Positions 15,230 through 24,134 of a stretch of DNA of 64,000 nucleotides are shown piece after piece. This DNA is from Rugosimonospora acidiphila (GTDB taxonomy: Bacteria > Actinomycetota > Actinomycetes > Mycobacteriales > Micromonosporaceae). Position 1 is the stretch's first letter. Every line of letters starts with the position of its first letter. Under the pieces are notes generated by a model, which did no database searches, had not been told where the DNA came from, and saw only the letters and a program-made list of their open reading frames with translations. Both the position numbers and the translations under genes were made by a program. The stretch spans positions 1 through 64,000 of the forward strand of contig NZ_BAABJQ010000022.1 in assembly GCF_039543385.1 (NCBI RefSeq), written 5' to 3'.

Positions 15230-16444
15230 GTGACGGTGGGCCTGGAGACCTCGGACCGCGACGAGAGACTTCGTCGCCTGGAGTCCGTCACCGACGCCGG
15301 CCTGTCCCACCTGGACGTCGAGCATCTGCTCGTCGAGTTGCTGGAGCGGGTCCGCGAGATCCTGGAGGTGGACACCGCCGCCGTCCTGCTGCTGGACGAC
15401 TCCGGCCAGTACCTGGTCGCTACGGCGGCCCGGGGCATCGAGGCGGAGGTCCGCCAGGGCGTACGCCTGCCGGTGGGCCAGGGTTTCGCCGGGCAGATCG
15501 CCTCACTGGGCCGGCCCGTGCGCATCGAGCGCGTCGACCAGACCAAGGTCGTCAATCCGCTGCTGCTGGAGAAGGGGATCACCTCGCTCCTCGGCGTCCC
15601 GATGATCACCTCCGGGCGGGTGGTCGGCGTCCTGCACGTCGGCACGCTGACTCCCCGGGCGTTCACCGACGACGACGTCGACCTGCTGCAGCGGGTCGCG
15701 GACCGGGCCAGCCTGGCCACCCAGGCCCGGGTCGCCAGCATCGACCGTGCCGCCACGGTCGCCCTGCAACGCAGCCTGGTTCCGGCCGCGCTGCCGGTCC
15801 TCGCCGGTCTGGAGGTCGCGGCCCGGTACGTTCCGGGCGCCCAGGTCGGAGTGGGCGGTGACTGGTACGACCTGTTCGCCCTGCCCTCCGGCCACGTCGG
15901 CGTCGTGATCGGCGACGTCGCCGGGCACGGGCTGCGCGCCGCCGTCGTGATGGGGCGCATCCGCAGCGCGCTGCGCGCGTACGCCCTGGAGTCCGACGAC
16001 CCGGCCGACGTGCTGACCCGCCTCGACCGCAAGATCCAGCTCTTCGAGCCCGACGCCGTGGCTACCGTGGCCTACGCCGTGATCGACCCGTCGTTGCGGC
16101 GGCTGACCCTGTCGGTCGCCGGGCACCCGCCACCCGTGCTCGCCGAGCCCGACCGGCCCGCGCGGTCGATCGAGGTGCGGGCCGACCCGCCGCTGGGCGC
16201 CTACCCCGACGCGTGCCGGCACAACGTCACGGTGCCGCTGAGTCCGGGCGAGGTCATCTTCCTCTACACCGACGGGCTCGTGGAACGCCGCACCCGCCCG
16301 TTCCACGAGGGCGTCGCCGCCCTGCTGCCCGCGGTGACGCCGGAGCCCGTCGATCAGGTGTGCGGCCGCGTGATGAACGCTCTCATCGGCGACGAGTCCC
16401 CGGCGGACGACGTCGCTGTGCTCGCCATCCGCCTCGACGGATAG
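15230..16444 (+). CDS. GAF-domain PP2C (SpoIIE-type) serine phosphatase
   Basis: A 404-residue protein starting at GTG. Residues about 20-165 form a GAF sensor domain (LLVELLERVREILEVDTAAVLLLD through GVPMITSGRVVGVLHVG). Residues about 180-404 form the SpoIIE/RsbU phosphatase with metal-binding aspartates in GGDWYDLF and IGDVAGHGLRAAVVMG, then LYTDGLVERR and a final DDVAVLAIRL. It should dephosphorylate the STAS antagonist upstream and so activate a sigma factor in response to a signal sensed by the GAF domain. The ligand is unknown. It converges on the ABC ATPase gene. Confidence 0.9.
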   Translation: MTVGLETSDRDERLRRLESVTDAGLSHLDVEHLLVELLERVREILEVDTAAVLLLDDSGQYLVATAARGIEAEVRQGVRLPVGQGFAGQIASLGRPVRIERVDQTKVVNPLLLEKGITSLLGVPMITSGRVVGVLHVGTLTPRAFTDDDVDLLQRVADRASLATQARVASIDRAATVALQRSLVPAALPVLAGLEVAARYVPGAQVGVGGDWYDLFALPSGHVGVVIGDVAGHGLRAAVVMGRIRSALRAYALESDDPADVLTRLDRKIQLFEPDAVATVAYAVIDPSLRRLTLSVAGHPPPVLAEPDRPARSIEVRADPPLGAYPDACRHNVTVPLSPGEVIFLYTDGLVERRTRPFHEGVAALLPAVTPEPVDQVCGRVMNALIGDESPADDVAVLAIRLDG

Positions 16445-16468
16445 GCCGCCCGGGGCTCTCGGCACGGA

Positions 16469-17224
16469 TCAGGGGCCGACCTGACCCGGCACCAGCGAGG
16501 TCACCCTCCCGTCCCGGACGACGACCTCACGGTCGGCGCACGCGGCGACCCGGGGCTCGTGGGTGACCAGGACGACCGTGGTGCCCTCCTGCCGGGCGGT
16601 GCCGACCAGCAGGTCCATGACCTGCTCGCCGGTCAGCGAGTCGAGCGAGCCGGTCGGCTCGTCGGCGAACAGCACCTCGGGCCGGGCGACCAGGGCGCGG
16701 GCCAGCGCGACCCGCTGGGCCTGCCCGCCGGACAGTTCCCCGGACCTGCGCCGCTCCAACCCCGACAGGTCCAGCCGCTCGAACCAGGTACGGGCCCGGG
16801 CCACCGCCTCGGCCCGGCGGACCCCGCCCAGCAGCAGCGGGAGGGCGACGTTCTCCTCCACGGTCAGCTCGGGGACCAACTGGCCGAACTGGAACACGAA
16901 CCCGAAGCGTTCCCGGCGCAGGGTGCTGCGCTGCGTCTCGCCCATCGTGTCGACGCGGGCGCCGTCGAACCAGACCTCGCCGGAGCCGGGCACCAGGATC
17001 CCGGCCAGGCAGTGCAGCAGAGTCGACTTGCCCGACCCGCTCGGGCCCATGATGGCGAGGATCTCTCCGGCCGCCACCGACACGTTCGCCCCGCGCAGCG
17101 CCGGGGTCTGGCCGAAGGACAGCACGACGTCGCGCGCCTCGACGATGGGGCGCGGGCCGGACCGGCCGGTGCCGTTGCTCGCGCCGCCGTCGCGGCCCGT
17201 GCGGGGATTGCCGGTGCCCGTCAT
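16469..17224 (-). CDS. ABC transporter ATP-binding protein, MacB/LolD type, without adjacent permease
   Basis: A 251-residue ATPase. The start was placed at 17224 because its ATG overlaps the PadR stop (ATGA); a longer frame inside padR is unlikely. All nucleotide-binding motifs are present: Walker A GPSGSGKST, a Q-loop in FVFQFGQLVPELT, signature LSGGQAQRVALARAL, Walker B VLFADEPTGSLD and switch His in VTHEP. Family members energise FtsX/MacB-like permeases for export or extrusion. Here the minus-strand operon ends immediately and no permease is encoded nearby, so it either works with a distant permease or is a remnant. Residues 1-25 are a low-complexity extension. Confidence 0.88.
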   Translation of the reverse strand: MTGTGNPRTGRDGGASNGTGRSGPRPIVEARDVVLSFGQTPALRGANVSVAAGEILAIMGPSGSGKSTLLHCLAGILVPGSGEVWFDGARVDTMGETQRSTLRRERFGFVFQFGQLVPELTVEENVALPLLLGGVRRAEAVARARTWFERLDLSGLERRRSGELSGGQAQRVALARALVARPEVLFADEPTGSLDSLTGEQVMDLLVGTARQEGTTVVLVTHEPRVAACADREVVVRDGRVTSLVPGQVGP

Positions 17225-17745
17225 CGGCGCACCACCCGCGCCAGGGCGTCGAGCCGCGCCGCGGTCATGTCGATCCACCGCAGGTCGGCCTCCAGGTGGA
17301 ACAGCCCGTGGTCGGCCAGCATCGAGTCGACCAGGTCGTCGCCGCGCCTGACCTCGGTCAGCTCACGCATCCGCCGCAGGTGGGCGCCGCGCTGGGCGTC
17401 GAGGTACTTCCCCGCGGGCCGGCCCAGCATCAGCGCCAGGGTCACCTTGGCGAACAGCACGGTCTGCAGGTGCGGCTCCGGCTCCACCGGCTCGGCCAGC
17501 CAGGTCTGCACCTCGGTCGCGCCGAGTTCGGTGATGACGTAGCGCTTGCGGTCGGGGCCCTCGCCGGGCTGGACCTCGCCCACCACGACCTTGCCGTCCC
17601 GGCTCAGGCGACCCAGGGTGGCGTAGACCTGGCCGAAGGGCAGCGGCTTGCCCCGGCCGAAGAAGGTGTCGTAGTCGCGCTTGAGGTCGTATCCGTGGCT
17701 CGGTTCGCGTTCGAGCAGCCCAAGCAGGGTCAGTGGAACACTCAT
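17221..17745 (-). CDS. PadR family transcriptional regulator
   Basis: A 174-residue regulator. The ATG at 17745 gives MSVPLTLLGLLEREPSHGYDLKR, the standard PadR N-terminus; the open frame extends further upstream but without similarity. The winged helix runs through LPFGQVYATLGRLSRDGKV and the wing GPDRKRYVITELG. The C-terminal part is the dimerising helical region of the Vir subgroup. PadR proteins usually repress a neighbouring transporter and are released by a toxic ligand; here the target should be the coupled ABC ATPase. A dyad in the promoter region (17756-17779) may be its own operator. Confidence 0.88.
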   Translation of the reverse strand: MSVPLTLLGLLEREPSHGYDLKRDYDTFFGRGKPLPFGQVYATLGRLSRDGKVVVGEVQPGEGPDRKRYVITELGATEVQTWLAEPVEPEPHLQTVLFAKVTLALMLGRPAGKYLDAQRGAHLRRMRELTEVRRGDDLVDSMLADHGLFHLEADLRWIDMTAARLDALARVVRR

Positions 17746-17755
17746 GGCGAAAGCA

Positions 17756-17779
17756 TACGCTGAGGGTATACCTCGCGTA
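17756..17779. promoter_or_regulatory. Imperfect dyad upstream of padR, possible autoregulatory operator
   Basis: TACGC at 17756 and GCGTA at 17775 flank a perfect GGTATACC palindrome. The element lies 11-34 bases upstream of the padR start. Its assignment to PadR is inference from position only. Confidence 0.4.
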
Positions 17780-17827
17780 CATAGCTCGGGGAACGGGTGA
17801 GCCCGGCGCGTGCCGGCGGTACGGGAC

Positions 17828-17864
17828 CGGGCCGTGGCCACCGCGCGACGGCGGCCACGGCCCG
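17828..17864 (-). terminator. Terminator-like hairpin after araBDA
   Basis: A perfect 12-bp inverted repeat (CGGGCCGTGGCC and GGCCACGGCCCG) with a 13-base loop sits 12 bases past the araA stop. There is no U-tract, as is usual for GC-rich actinobacterial terminators. Confidence 0.65.
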
Positions 17865-17875
17865 GGCGAGCAGCC

Positions 17876-19393
17876 CTAGCCGCGGCCGGGCAGGCCCTGG
17901 GCGAGGCGGTAGTAGGCCTGGTTCCACCGGATCCGGTCGGCGAAGTCGGCCGTGGTGGTGTTCGCGTCGATCAGCAGCATCTCGGTGTGCACCATGTCGG
18001 CGAAGTCCCGCAGGGTCTCGGCCCCCACCGACTGGGTGAGCACCGTGTGGTGCGGGCCGCCGGCGGTCAGCCAGGACTCGGTCGAGGTGGACAGCGACGG
18101 CGCCGGCTTCCACACCGCGCGGGCGACCGGCAGGTTGGGCAGGTCCTCGTCCGGCGGTACCACCTCGATCTGGTTGGCCACCATCCGGAACCGGTCGCCG
18201 AGGTCGGCCAGGCCGATGACGACGGCGGGGCCGGACGCTGCGTTGAACACCAGCCGTACCGGGTCCTCCCGGCCGCCGATGCCCAGCGGGTGGATCTCGC
18301 AGCTCGGCCGGCTCTCGGCGATGCTCGGGCACACCTCCAGCATGTGCGCGCCGAGGATCTTCGGCTCGCCCGGGCCGAAGTGGTACGTGTAGTCCTCCAT
18401 GAACGAGGTCCCGCCCGGCAGCCCGGCGCCCATCGCCTTGATCGTGGCCAGCAGCGCCGAGGTCTTCCAGTCGCCCTCGCCGCCGAAGCCGTACCCGTCG
18501 GCCATCAGCCGCTGCACGGCGATGCCCGGCAGCTGGCGCAGGCCGCCCAGGTCCTCGAAGTTGGTGGTGAAGGCGCCGAACCCGCCGGCGTCCAGGAACT
18601 GGCGCAGCCCGGCCTCGATCCGGGCGGCGTAGCGCAGCGACTCGTGCCGGGCGCCCTCGCGGGCCAACTCCGGGGCGAGCACGTAGGAGTCGGCGTACTC
18701 CGCCGCGACCGCGTCCACCGCGGCGTCTTCCACGGAGTCCACCACGGCCACCAGGTCGTTGACGCCGTACGTGTTGACCGACAGGCCGAACCGCAGCTCC
18801 GCCTCGACCTTGTCGCCCTCGGTCACCGCTACGTCGCGCATGTTGTCGCCGAAGCGTGCCATCCGCAGGCCGTCGAGGTGTGCCCGGCCGATAGCGGCCC
18901 GCGCCCACCCGTCGATGCGCGCCGCCACGGTCGGGTCCGACACGTGCCCGGCCACGGTCTTGCGCACCGCACCGACCCGGGTCTGCACGTAGCCGAACTC
19001 GCGGTCGCCGTGCGCGGCCTGGTTGAGGTTCATGAAGTCCATGTCGATGGTCGACCACGGCAGCGCCGAGTTGACCTGGGTGTGCAGGTGCAGCAGCGGC
19101 TTGCGTAGCGCGTCCAGGCCGGTGATCCACATCTTCGCCGGCGAGAACGTGTGCATCCACGCGATCACGCCCACGCAGGTGGGGTCGTTGTTGGCCTCCT
19201 GCATGACGCCGCGCACGCCCGCCGAGTCGGTGAGTACCGGCTTCCAGACCAGTTCCACGCTCAGCGCCGAGGACTCCTGCAGCGCGCGCTGGATCTGCTG
19301 TGACTGCTCGGCGACCTGGCGCAGCGTGTCGGGACCGTAGAGGTGCTGGCTGCCGGTCAGAAACCAGAGTTGGGGCTTGTCGCCGGGTGCCAT
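17876..19393 (-). CDS. araA: L-arabinose isomerase
   Basis: A 505-residue enzyme that converts L-arabinose to L-ribulose, normal length for AraA. The ATG at 19393 follows an AGGAGAA ribosome site and gives APGDKPQLWFLTGSQHLYG, the conserved N-terminus. Metal ligands are in place: Glu in GFGGEGDWK (about 310), Glu in SFMEDYTYHF (about 335), His in ILGAHMLEVCP and His in GGPHHTVLTQ near the end. It is the third gene of araB-araD-araA, 13 bp after araD. The operon should be controlled by the LacI-type protein upstream through the operators at 21839 and 22041. Confidence 0.96.
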   Translation of the reverse strand: MAPGDKPQLWFLTGSQHLYGPDTLRQVAEQSQQIQRALQESSALSVELVWKPVLTDSAGVRGVMQEANNDPTCVGVIAWMHTFSPAKMWITGLDALRKPLLHLHTQVNSALPWSTIDMDFMNLNQAAHGDREFGYVQTRVGAVRKTVAGHVSDPTVAARIDGWARAAIGRAHLDGLRMARFGDNMRDVAVTEGDKVEAELRFGLSVNTYGVNDLVAVVDSVEDAAVDAVAAEYADSYVLAPELAREGARHESLRYAARIEAGLRQFLDAGGFGAFTTNFEDLGGLRQLPGIAVQRLMADGYGFGGEGDWKTSALLATIKAMGAGLPGGTSFMEDYTYHFGPGEPKILGAHMLEVCPSIAESRPSCEIHPLGIGGREDPVRLVFNAASGPAVVIGLADLGDRFRMVANQIEVVPPDEDLPNLPVARAVWKPAPSLSTSTESWLTAGGPHHTVLTQSVGAETLRDFADMVHTEMLLIDANTTTADFADRIRWNQAYYRLAQGLPGRG

Positions 19394-19406
19394 CGCGGTT
19401 CTCCTG

Positions 19407-20093
19407 TTAGGCGGGTTGGGATTGGCCGTACACGTTCTGGTAACGCGCGTACAACGCATCGATGTGATGCTCTTCGATCGGCAACGGGGTGCCGAGCTGT
19501 CGGGCGATGTGCACGGTGCGGGCGACGTCCTCGCACATCACGGCCGCCTTGACCGCGTCCCGGGCGGAGCGGCCGATGGTGAACACGCCATGGCTGCGCA
19601 TGAGCACCGCGGGGGAGCGGTGCCCGCTCAGCGTCTCGACGATGCCCCGCCCGATCGAGTCGTCGCCGATGAGCGCGAACGGCCCGACCGGGATCTCGCC
19701 GCCGAACTCGTCCGCCATCGCGGTCAGCACGCACGGGATCGCCTCGCCGCGGGCCGACCAGGCGGTCGCGTACGTCGAGTGGGTGTGCACCACCCCGCCG
19801 ATGTGCGGCATGTGGCGGTAGACGTAGGCGTGCGCGGCCGTGTCGGACGAGGGCTTGTAGGCGCCGTCGACCAGGTTGCCGTCCAGGTCGGCGACCACCA
19901 TGTTGTCGGCCGACAGCTCGTCGTAGCCGACCCCGCTGGGCTTGATGACCAGCAGGTCGGCGTCGGGCACCCGGGCGGACACGTTGCCCGCGGTCCACAC
20001 GACGAGGGCGTTGCGGGGAAGTTCCCGGTGCAGGTCCGCGACGTGCTGGCGGAGCCGGGTGATCTGTGAGGTGACATCCTGAGCGATGGTCAT
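19407..20093 (-). CDS. araD: L-ribulose-5-phosphate 4-epimerase
   Basis: A 228-residue class II aldolase-fold enzyme that converts L-ribulose 5-phosphate to D-xylulose 5-phosphate, which enters the pentose phosphate pathway. Seen motifs: TAGNVSARVP and IKPSGVGYDEL for phosphate binding, zinc ligands in VVHTHSTYATAW, and a later His in LMRSHGVFTIG. Length is usual for AraD. The ATG overlaps the end of araB by 4 bp, so translation is coupled. L-fuculose-phosphate aldolase is a relative, but the operon context makes AraD clear. Confidence 0.94.
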   Translation of the reverse strand: MTIAQDVTSQITRLRQHVADLHRELPRNALVVWTAGNVSARVPDADLLVIKPSGVGYDELSADNMVVADLDGNLVDGAYKPSSDTAAHAYVYRHMPHIGGVVHTHSTYATAWSARGEAIPCVLTAMADEFGGEIPVGPFALIGDDSIGRGIVETLSGHRSPAVLMRSHGVFTIGRSARDAVKAAVMCEDVARTVHIARQLGTPLPIEEHHIDALYARYQNVYGQSQPA

Positions 20094-21751
20094 CGCTGGG
20101 CTCCCGTCCGGGCGATGTGGCGTAGGCGGTGCATGACGTCGTTCGCGCCGCGACCGAAGTAGTCATGCAGGGTGGTGTACTCGGCGAACAGCGCGTCGTA
20201 GACCTCGGCGGCCGCCTCGTCCGGTACGTAGACGGCAGGCTTCCTGCGGCCCATCAGGGTGGCGGCGGACGGCACGTCGGGGTAGACCCCGGCGGCGACC
20301 GCGGCGTGGATCGCCGAGCCGAGCGCCGGTCCCTGGTCGGATTCGATGACCGACAGCGGCATCCGGGTGACGTCGCTGTAGATCTGCATGATCATGCTGT
20401 TCTTCAACAGCCCGCCGGCGACGACCAGCTCGGTGATCGGGACGCCGGCGTTGCGGAAGGTCTCGATGATGGTACGGGTGCCGAACGCGGTCGCCTCGAT
20501 CAGCGCCCGGTAGACATCCTCGGGCCGGGTGGCCAGCGTCTCGCCCACCATGACCGCGGACAGCTCGTGGTCGACCAGCACCGACCGGTTGCCCGAGTGC
20601 CAGTCCAGGGCGATGAGTCCGTGCTGGCCGGGGTGCTGGACCGAGGCCAGCTCGGTCAGGTACTCGTGCGCGGACACGCCCCGGGCGGCGGCGGCCTCGG
20701 TGTAGTCGGCCGGCACGAACCGCTCGACGAAGTGCCCGAAGATGTCACCGACCCCGCTCTGCCCGGCCTCGTACCCCCAGCGCCCCGCCACGATGCCGCC
20801 GTCCACGACGCCGCACATCCCGGGTACCTGCAGCGGTTCGTCCCCGTTGACCACATGGCACGTCGAGGTGCCGGTGATGGCCACCATCTGGCCCGCACGC
20901 AGGGCGTCACAGGCCGCGGCGGTCACGTGCGCGTCGACGTTGCCGACCGCCACCACGATGCCGGCCGGCAGGCCGGTCCACGCCGCGGCGGCCTCCGACA
21001 GCCGCCCGGCGGCCGTGCCGAGCGTTCCGATCGGCTGCTCGAGCCGGGTCGTCACGAAGTCGGCGAACCCCGGGTGCAGCGTCCCGAGGAACTCCGGGCT
21101 CGGGTACGCGCCGTCCTGCAGGATGCCCTTGTACCCGGCGGAGCAGGCGTTGCGCACGTACTCGCCGGTCAGCTGCCAGACGATCCAGTCGGCGGCCTCG
21201 ACCCAGCGCTCGACGCGCGTGTAGGTGTCCGGGTCCTCCTCAAGGATCTGCAGCGCCTTGGCGAACTCCCACTCCGAGGAGATCAGCCCGCCGTACCGCG
21301 CGATCCACGGCTCGCCGCGCTCGTGCGCCAGCCGGTTGATCCGGTCGGCCTGGCCCTGCGCGGCGTGGTGCTTCCACAACTTCACGTACGCGTGCGGGCG
21401 CCCGGCCAGCCCGTCGAGTTCGCACAGCGGGGTGCCGTCACGCAGCGTGGGAACCATGGTGCACGCTGTGAAGTCGGTGCCGACGCCCACCACGTCGGCC
21501 GGGTCTACGCCCGCCGCCTCGAGGGCCCGGGGCACCGCGTGCCGCAGCACGTCGACGTAGTCCGAGGGCACCTGTAGGGCCCAGTCCGGGGGTAGCGGCG
21601 TGCCGTCGGGCAGCGCCGTGGTGAGCACGGCGTGCCGGTACTCGTGCACCGCCTGGCCCAACTCGGCACCGTCGGTCGTACGTACCACCACCGCGCGTCC
21701 GGACAGTGTGCCGAAGTCGATACCGACGACGACAGGGACAGCATCAGCCAC
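20090..21751 (-). CDS. araB: L-ribulokinase
   Basis: A 553-residue FGGY-family kinase that phosphorylates L-ribulose with ATP. It starts at GTG with AAGGAG nine bases upstream. The ATPase fold is marked by VVGIDFGTLSGRAVVV at residue 8, GTDFTACTMVP, the ATP-site loop AITGTSTCHVV and VAGGLLKNSMIMQIYSDV near the C-terminus. Length matches AraB rather than xylulokinase. It is the first gene of the araBDA operon; the start codon lies 88 bp downstream of an operator that is also found in front of the arabinanase gene. Confidence 0.95.
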   Translation of the reverse strand: MADAVPVVVGIDFGTLSGRAVVVRTTDGAELGQAVHEYRHAVLTTALPDGTPLPPDWALQVPSDYVDVLRHAVPRALEAAGVDPADVVGVGTDFTACTMVPTLRDGTPLCELDGLAGRPHAYVKLWKHHAAQGQADRINRLAHERGEPWIARYGGLISSEWEFAKALQILEEDPDTYTRVERWVEAADWIVWQLTGEYVRNACSAGYKGILQDGAYPSPEFLGTLHPGFADFVTTRLEQPIGTLGTAAGRLSEAAAAWTGLPAGIVVAVGNVDAHVTAAACDALRAGQMVAITGTSTCHVVNGDEPLQVPGMCGVVDGGIVAGRWGYEAGQSGVGDIFGHFVERFVPADYTEAAAARGVSAHEYLTELASVQHPGQHGLIALDWHSGNRSVLVDHELSAVMVGETLATRPEDVYRALIEATAFGTRTIIETFRNAGVPITELVVAGGLLKNSMIMQIYSDVTRMPLSVIESDQGPALGSAIHAAVAAGVYPDVPSAATLMGRRKPAVYVPDEAAAEVYDALFAEYTTLHDYFGRGANDVMHRLRHIARTGAQR

Positions 21752-21838
21752 CGCATCTCCTTGCGAAATCTCGCGGGACGGTCGGCCCGCCCGCGCCCGG
21801 CCGAACGCGATCCCGTGGCGCGCTCCAATGTCCCGTCA

Positions 21839-21857
21839 GATTGTGATCGCTAACATC
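21839..21857. promoter_or_regulatory. LacI-family operator, araB promoter-proximal
   Basis: GATTGTGATCGCTAACATC contains TGTGATCGCTAACA, 12 of 14 matches to the symmetric LacI-type site TGTTAGCGCTAACA. It is identical at 17 of 19 bases to the site at 32300-32318 upstream of the arabinanase. It lies about 88 bp upstream of the araB start. Confidence 0.75.
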
Positions 21858-22040
21858 AGGGGTGTCAATGGTGGGATTCGAGCCCGTTCGCGGTCGCGGC
21901 ACACCGGTGCGATTCCGGCGCGGGATTACCGGGCCCCGGAGCTGCCCGACCGTCCCCACCTGCGTACCCGGCCGTTCGCCGGACAGCGCTGGTCGCCGCG
22001 GGGCCGACCCGCGGTCGCCACCGTCCCCACTGACTCGGGT

Positions 22041-22058
22041 TTGTAGTGCGCTAACAAC
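22041..22058. promoter_or_regulatory. LacI-family operator-like half site, araB distal
   Basis: TTGTAGTGCGCTAACAAC has a perfect right half (GCGCTAACA) and outer TTGT/ACAA symmetry, with a poor left half. It lies about 200 bp from the proximal site, a distance that would permit looping. Confidence 0.5.
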
Positions 22059-22100
22059 TACCTCCATGAATTCCCAGGGTCCGGTCGGTTTGCGCCGGTT

Positions 22101-23114
22101 TCACCCGGGTGGTGGGCCGACGCTGCGGCGGGTGACCAGCCGGGGTGGGATCACCCGGCGCTGTCCCTTGCGCATGCCCGAGTAGATCTGCGCCAGCAGC
22201 AGGTCGAGGCTTGCCGCGGCGGCGGCGTCGAAGTCCGGGCGCACCGTGGTCAGCGGCGGAATGTAGAACGCCGACTCGGGCACGTCGTCGAACCCGACCA
22301 CGCTGATGTCGTCGGGCACCCGCCGGCCCCGCTCGTGCAGCGCGAGCATGATGCCCAGGGCCAGGTGGTCGTTGGCGGCGAAGACGGCGGTGACCTCGTT
22401 CATCCGGGCGAGCACCTGGCCCGCGCGGTAGCCCGACGCGGCCGACCAGTCGGCCTGCATGACCGGCGGCGCCTCCACGCCGGCCTCGGCCAGGGCGCGC
22501 CGCCAGCCGGCGACGCGGTGGCGGCTGTCGAACCAGTCGGGCGGGCCGGACACGTGCCACACGCTGCCGTGGCCGGCGTCCAGCAGGTGCCGGGTGGCGG
22601 CGTGGCTGCCCGCCTCCTGGTCGACGATGACCAGCTCGGTGGCGCGCTGGGGATCCCCGTCGATGGCGACCAGGGGAATACCCTCGGGCACCCCGTCCAG
22701 CGCCGCCTCGGCCGACTCGACCGGGGCTATCATCACCAGCCCGGCCACCCGCTGATCGAGGTGGCGGTCGATGGCGTCGGTGACCGGCTTCTCGTCGAGG
22801 GTACGCACGCTCTCCACGCTGACCGTGTACCCGTGCGCCACGGCGGCCTGCGCGAACGCGGTGAGCGTGGCGGTCGGGCCGTACAGCGTGGAGCTCTGCG
22901 CCACCACGCCGATCACCTGTGACCGGCCGGTGGCCAGCGCCCGTGCGGCCCGGTTCGGCCGGTACCCCAGCTCGGTGATGGCCGCGTGCACCCGCAACCT
23001 GGTCTGGGTGGTGACGTTGGGGTGGTCGTTGAGCACCCGGGACACCGTCTGGTGGGACACGCCCGCGAGCTTCGCCACGTCGGTCATCGCCGGCTCGCGG
23101 GAACCTCTGGCCAT
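22101..23114 (-). CDS. LacI family transcriptional regulator (probable arabinose repressor)
   Basis: A 337-residue regulator. The helix-turn-helix is TDVAKLAGVSHQTVSRVLNDHPNV, followed by the hinge YRPNRAARALATGRSQVIGVV and a periplasmic-binding-like effector domain (GLVMIAPVES, AANDHLALGIMLALHERG, DDISVVGFDDVPES). A start at 23087 (MTDVAK) is possible. It sits upstream of araBDA on the same strand, with two operator-like sites between. A matching operator near the GH43 arabinanase gene makes control of both arabinan breakdown and arabinose use likely. This is inference from sites and position; the inducer is not visible. Confidence 0.9.
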   Translation of the reverse strand: MARGSREPAMTDVAKLAGVSHQTVSRVLNDHPNVTTQTRLRVHAAITELGYRPNRAARALATGRSQVIGVVAQSSTLYGPTATLTAFAQAAVAHGYTVSVESVRTLDEKPVTDAIDRHLDQRVAGLVMIAPVESAEAALDGVPEGIPLVAIDGDPQRATELVIVDQEAGSHAATRHLLDAGHGSVWHVSGPPDWFDSRHRVAGWRRALAEAGVEAPPVMQADWSAASGYRAGQVLARMNEVTAVFAANDHLALGIMLALHERGRRVPDDISVVGFDDVPESAFYIPPLTTVRPDFDAAAAASLDLLLAQIYSGMRKGQRRVIPPRLVTRRSVGPPPG

Positions 23115-23245
23115 GTGCGCCCTCGCTCTGTGCGGAACTGCGCGCGCCGCGCGGCATCGCCGGGCCGGTTGGCCGCCGGCCGCGACGCGGCTTGCCTGTG
23201 AAACGCACCTTACCCGCGGATGGCCGTGCGTGGTCGATCAGACGA

Positions 23246-24031
23246 TCAGTCGGTTCGGTGCAGCACCAGGAGCAGCGGCGGACGCTCGCGATGGGGGGAC
23301 GTCCGCGACCCGGCCGCCTCGCGCAGGAAGTTGTCCGTCGCCGCGTCGCCGACCTCGGCGCGCAGCCCCGCCTCGTGCTCCTCCCACAGCGCGTACAGTC
23401 GCGTCCAGAAGTCGTCGTGTCCCACGTGGACGGTCGACGACTCAAGCTCCAGTCCCGCCTCGGCCGCCAGCACCGCCCAGCCGTCCTCGCCGGCGGGGCG
23501 CTCGCGCACGGTCGCGACCAGCCGGCCGCCGGGCACCAGGATCCGCCGGACCTCCCTCAGCACGGCCCGGCGGTCCGGCGCGAACGGCAGCACGTCGATG
23601 CTCACCGCGCCGTCCGCGTACCGGTCGGGCAGCCCGGTGTCGGCCAACGTCGCCCGGCGGAACTCGGCCCGTCCGGGTGCGACGAACCCGGGCGCCCGCG
23701 ACGCGGCCAACTCCACCGCGGCGGCGCTGAAGTCGATGCCGACCAGCCGCGCCGACAGCGCGCGGGCCAGCCACAGCCCCGGGCCGCCCCGGCCGCAGCC
23801 GAGGTCGACGAGCACCCCGTCCGGCCGCAGCCGCAGGCCGGCCACCGCCCGACCGAGCACCCACCACGAACACGAACTGAACGGCTCCACCTGGCTCGGG
23901 TACTCGTCGCCCATGGCCCGCGCCCACAGCTCGCGCATCAGCGGGCTGTGGTGCAGTCCGCTGTGCGCGCGGTCGTAATCCTCCGGCTCGATGCCCACTG
24001 CCACCCGCCCGGTGGCCACCGCCTCGGTCAT
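23246..24031 (-). CDS. Class I SAM-dependent methyltransferase
   Basis: A 261-residue protein. The ATG at 24031 (MTEAVATGRVAVGIEPEDYD) is preferred over a start 23 codons upstream that would overlap nothing useful. SAM-binding motif I is LVDLGCGRGGPGLWLA (about residue 82), then LVGIDFSAAAVELA and VSIDVLPFAPDRRAVLREVRRILVPGGRLV. This is a Methyltransf_11/25 enzyme of unknown substrate, similar in layout to ubiquinone- or small-molecule methyltransferases. It is divergent from a DUF3592-like gene, about 100 bp away. Confidence 0.82.
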   Translation of the reverse strand: MTEAVATGRVAVGIEPEDYDRAHSGLHHSPLMRELWARAMGDEYPSQVEPFSSCSWWVLGRAVAGLRLRPDGVLVDLGCGRGGPGLWLARALSARLVGIDFSAAAVELAASRAPGFVAPGRAEFRRATLADTGLPDRYADGAVSIDVLPFAPDRRAVLREVRRILVPGGRLVATVRERPAGEDGWAVLAAEAGLELESSTVHVGHDDFWTRLYALWEEHEAGLRAEVGDAATDNFLREAAGSRTSPHRERPPLLLVLHRTD

Positions 24032-24134
24032 CACGCCATTATGCGGATCCGCGTGCATCGCATCGACGAGCCCGGCCACGTGGTCGCCCGCGCCCATCAA
24101 CCCGATGGTCGCGGCGATGGTGGATGATGATCAA

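Larger units (their letters stand above)
21752..22100. other. araB upstream control region (349 bp)
   Basis: The region between the LacI-type gene and araB, both on the minus strand, carries two LacI-family operator-like sites (21839-21857 and 22041-22058) and presumably the araB promoter. Short frames within it have no similarity and poor codon use. The stretch between the sites shows nothing else I can name. Confidence 0.7.

Noticed and set aside
21862..22185. 107-codon plus-strand frame in the araB upstream region
   Set aside because: It runs through operator sites and the end of the LacI-type gene with no similarity or ribosome site.
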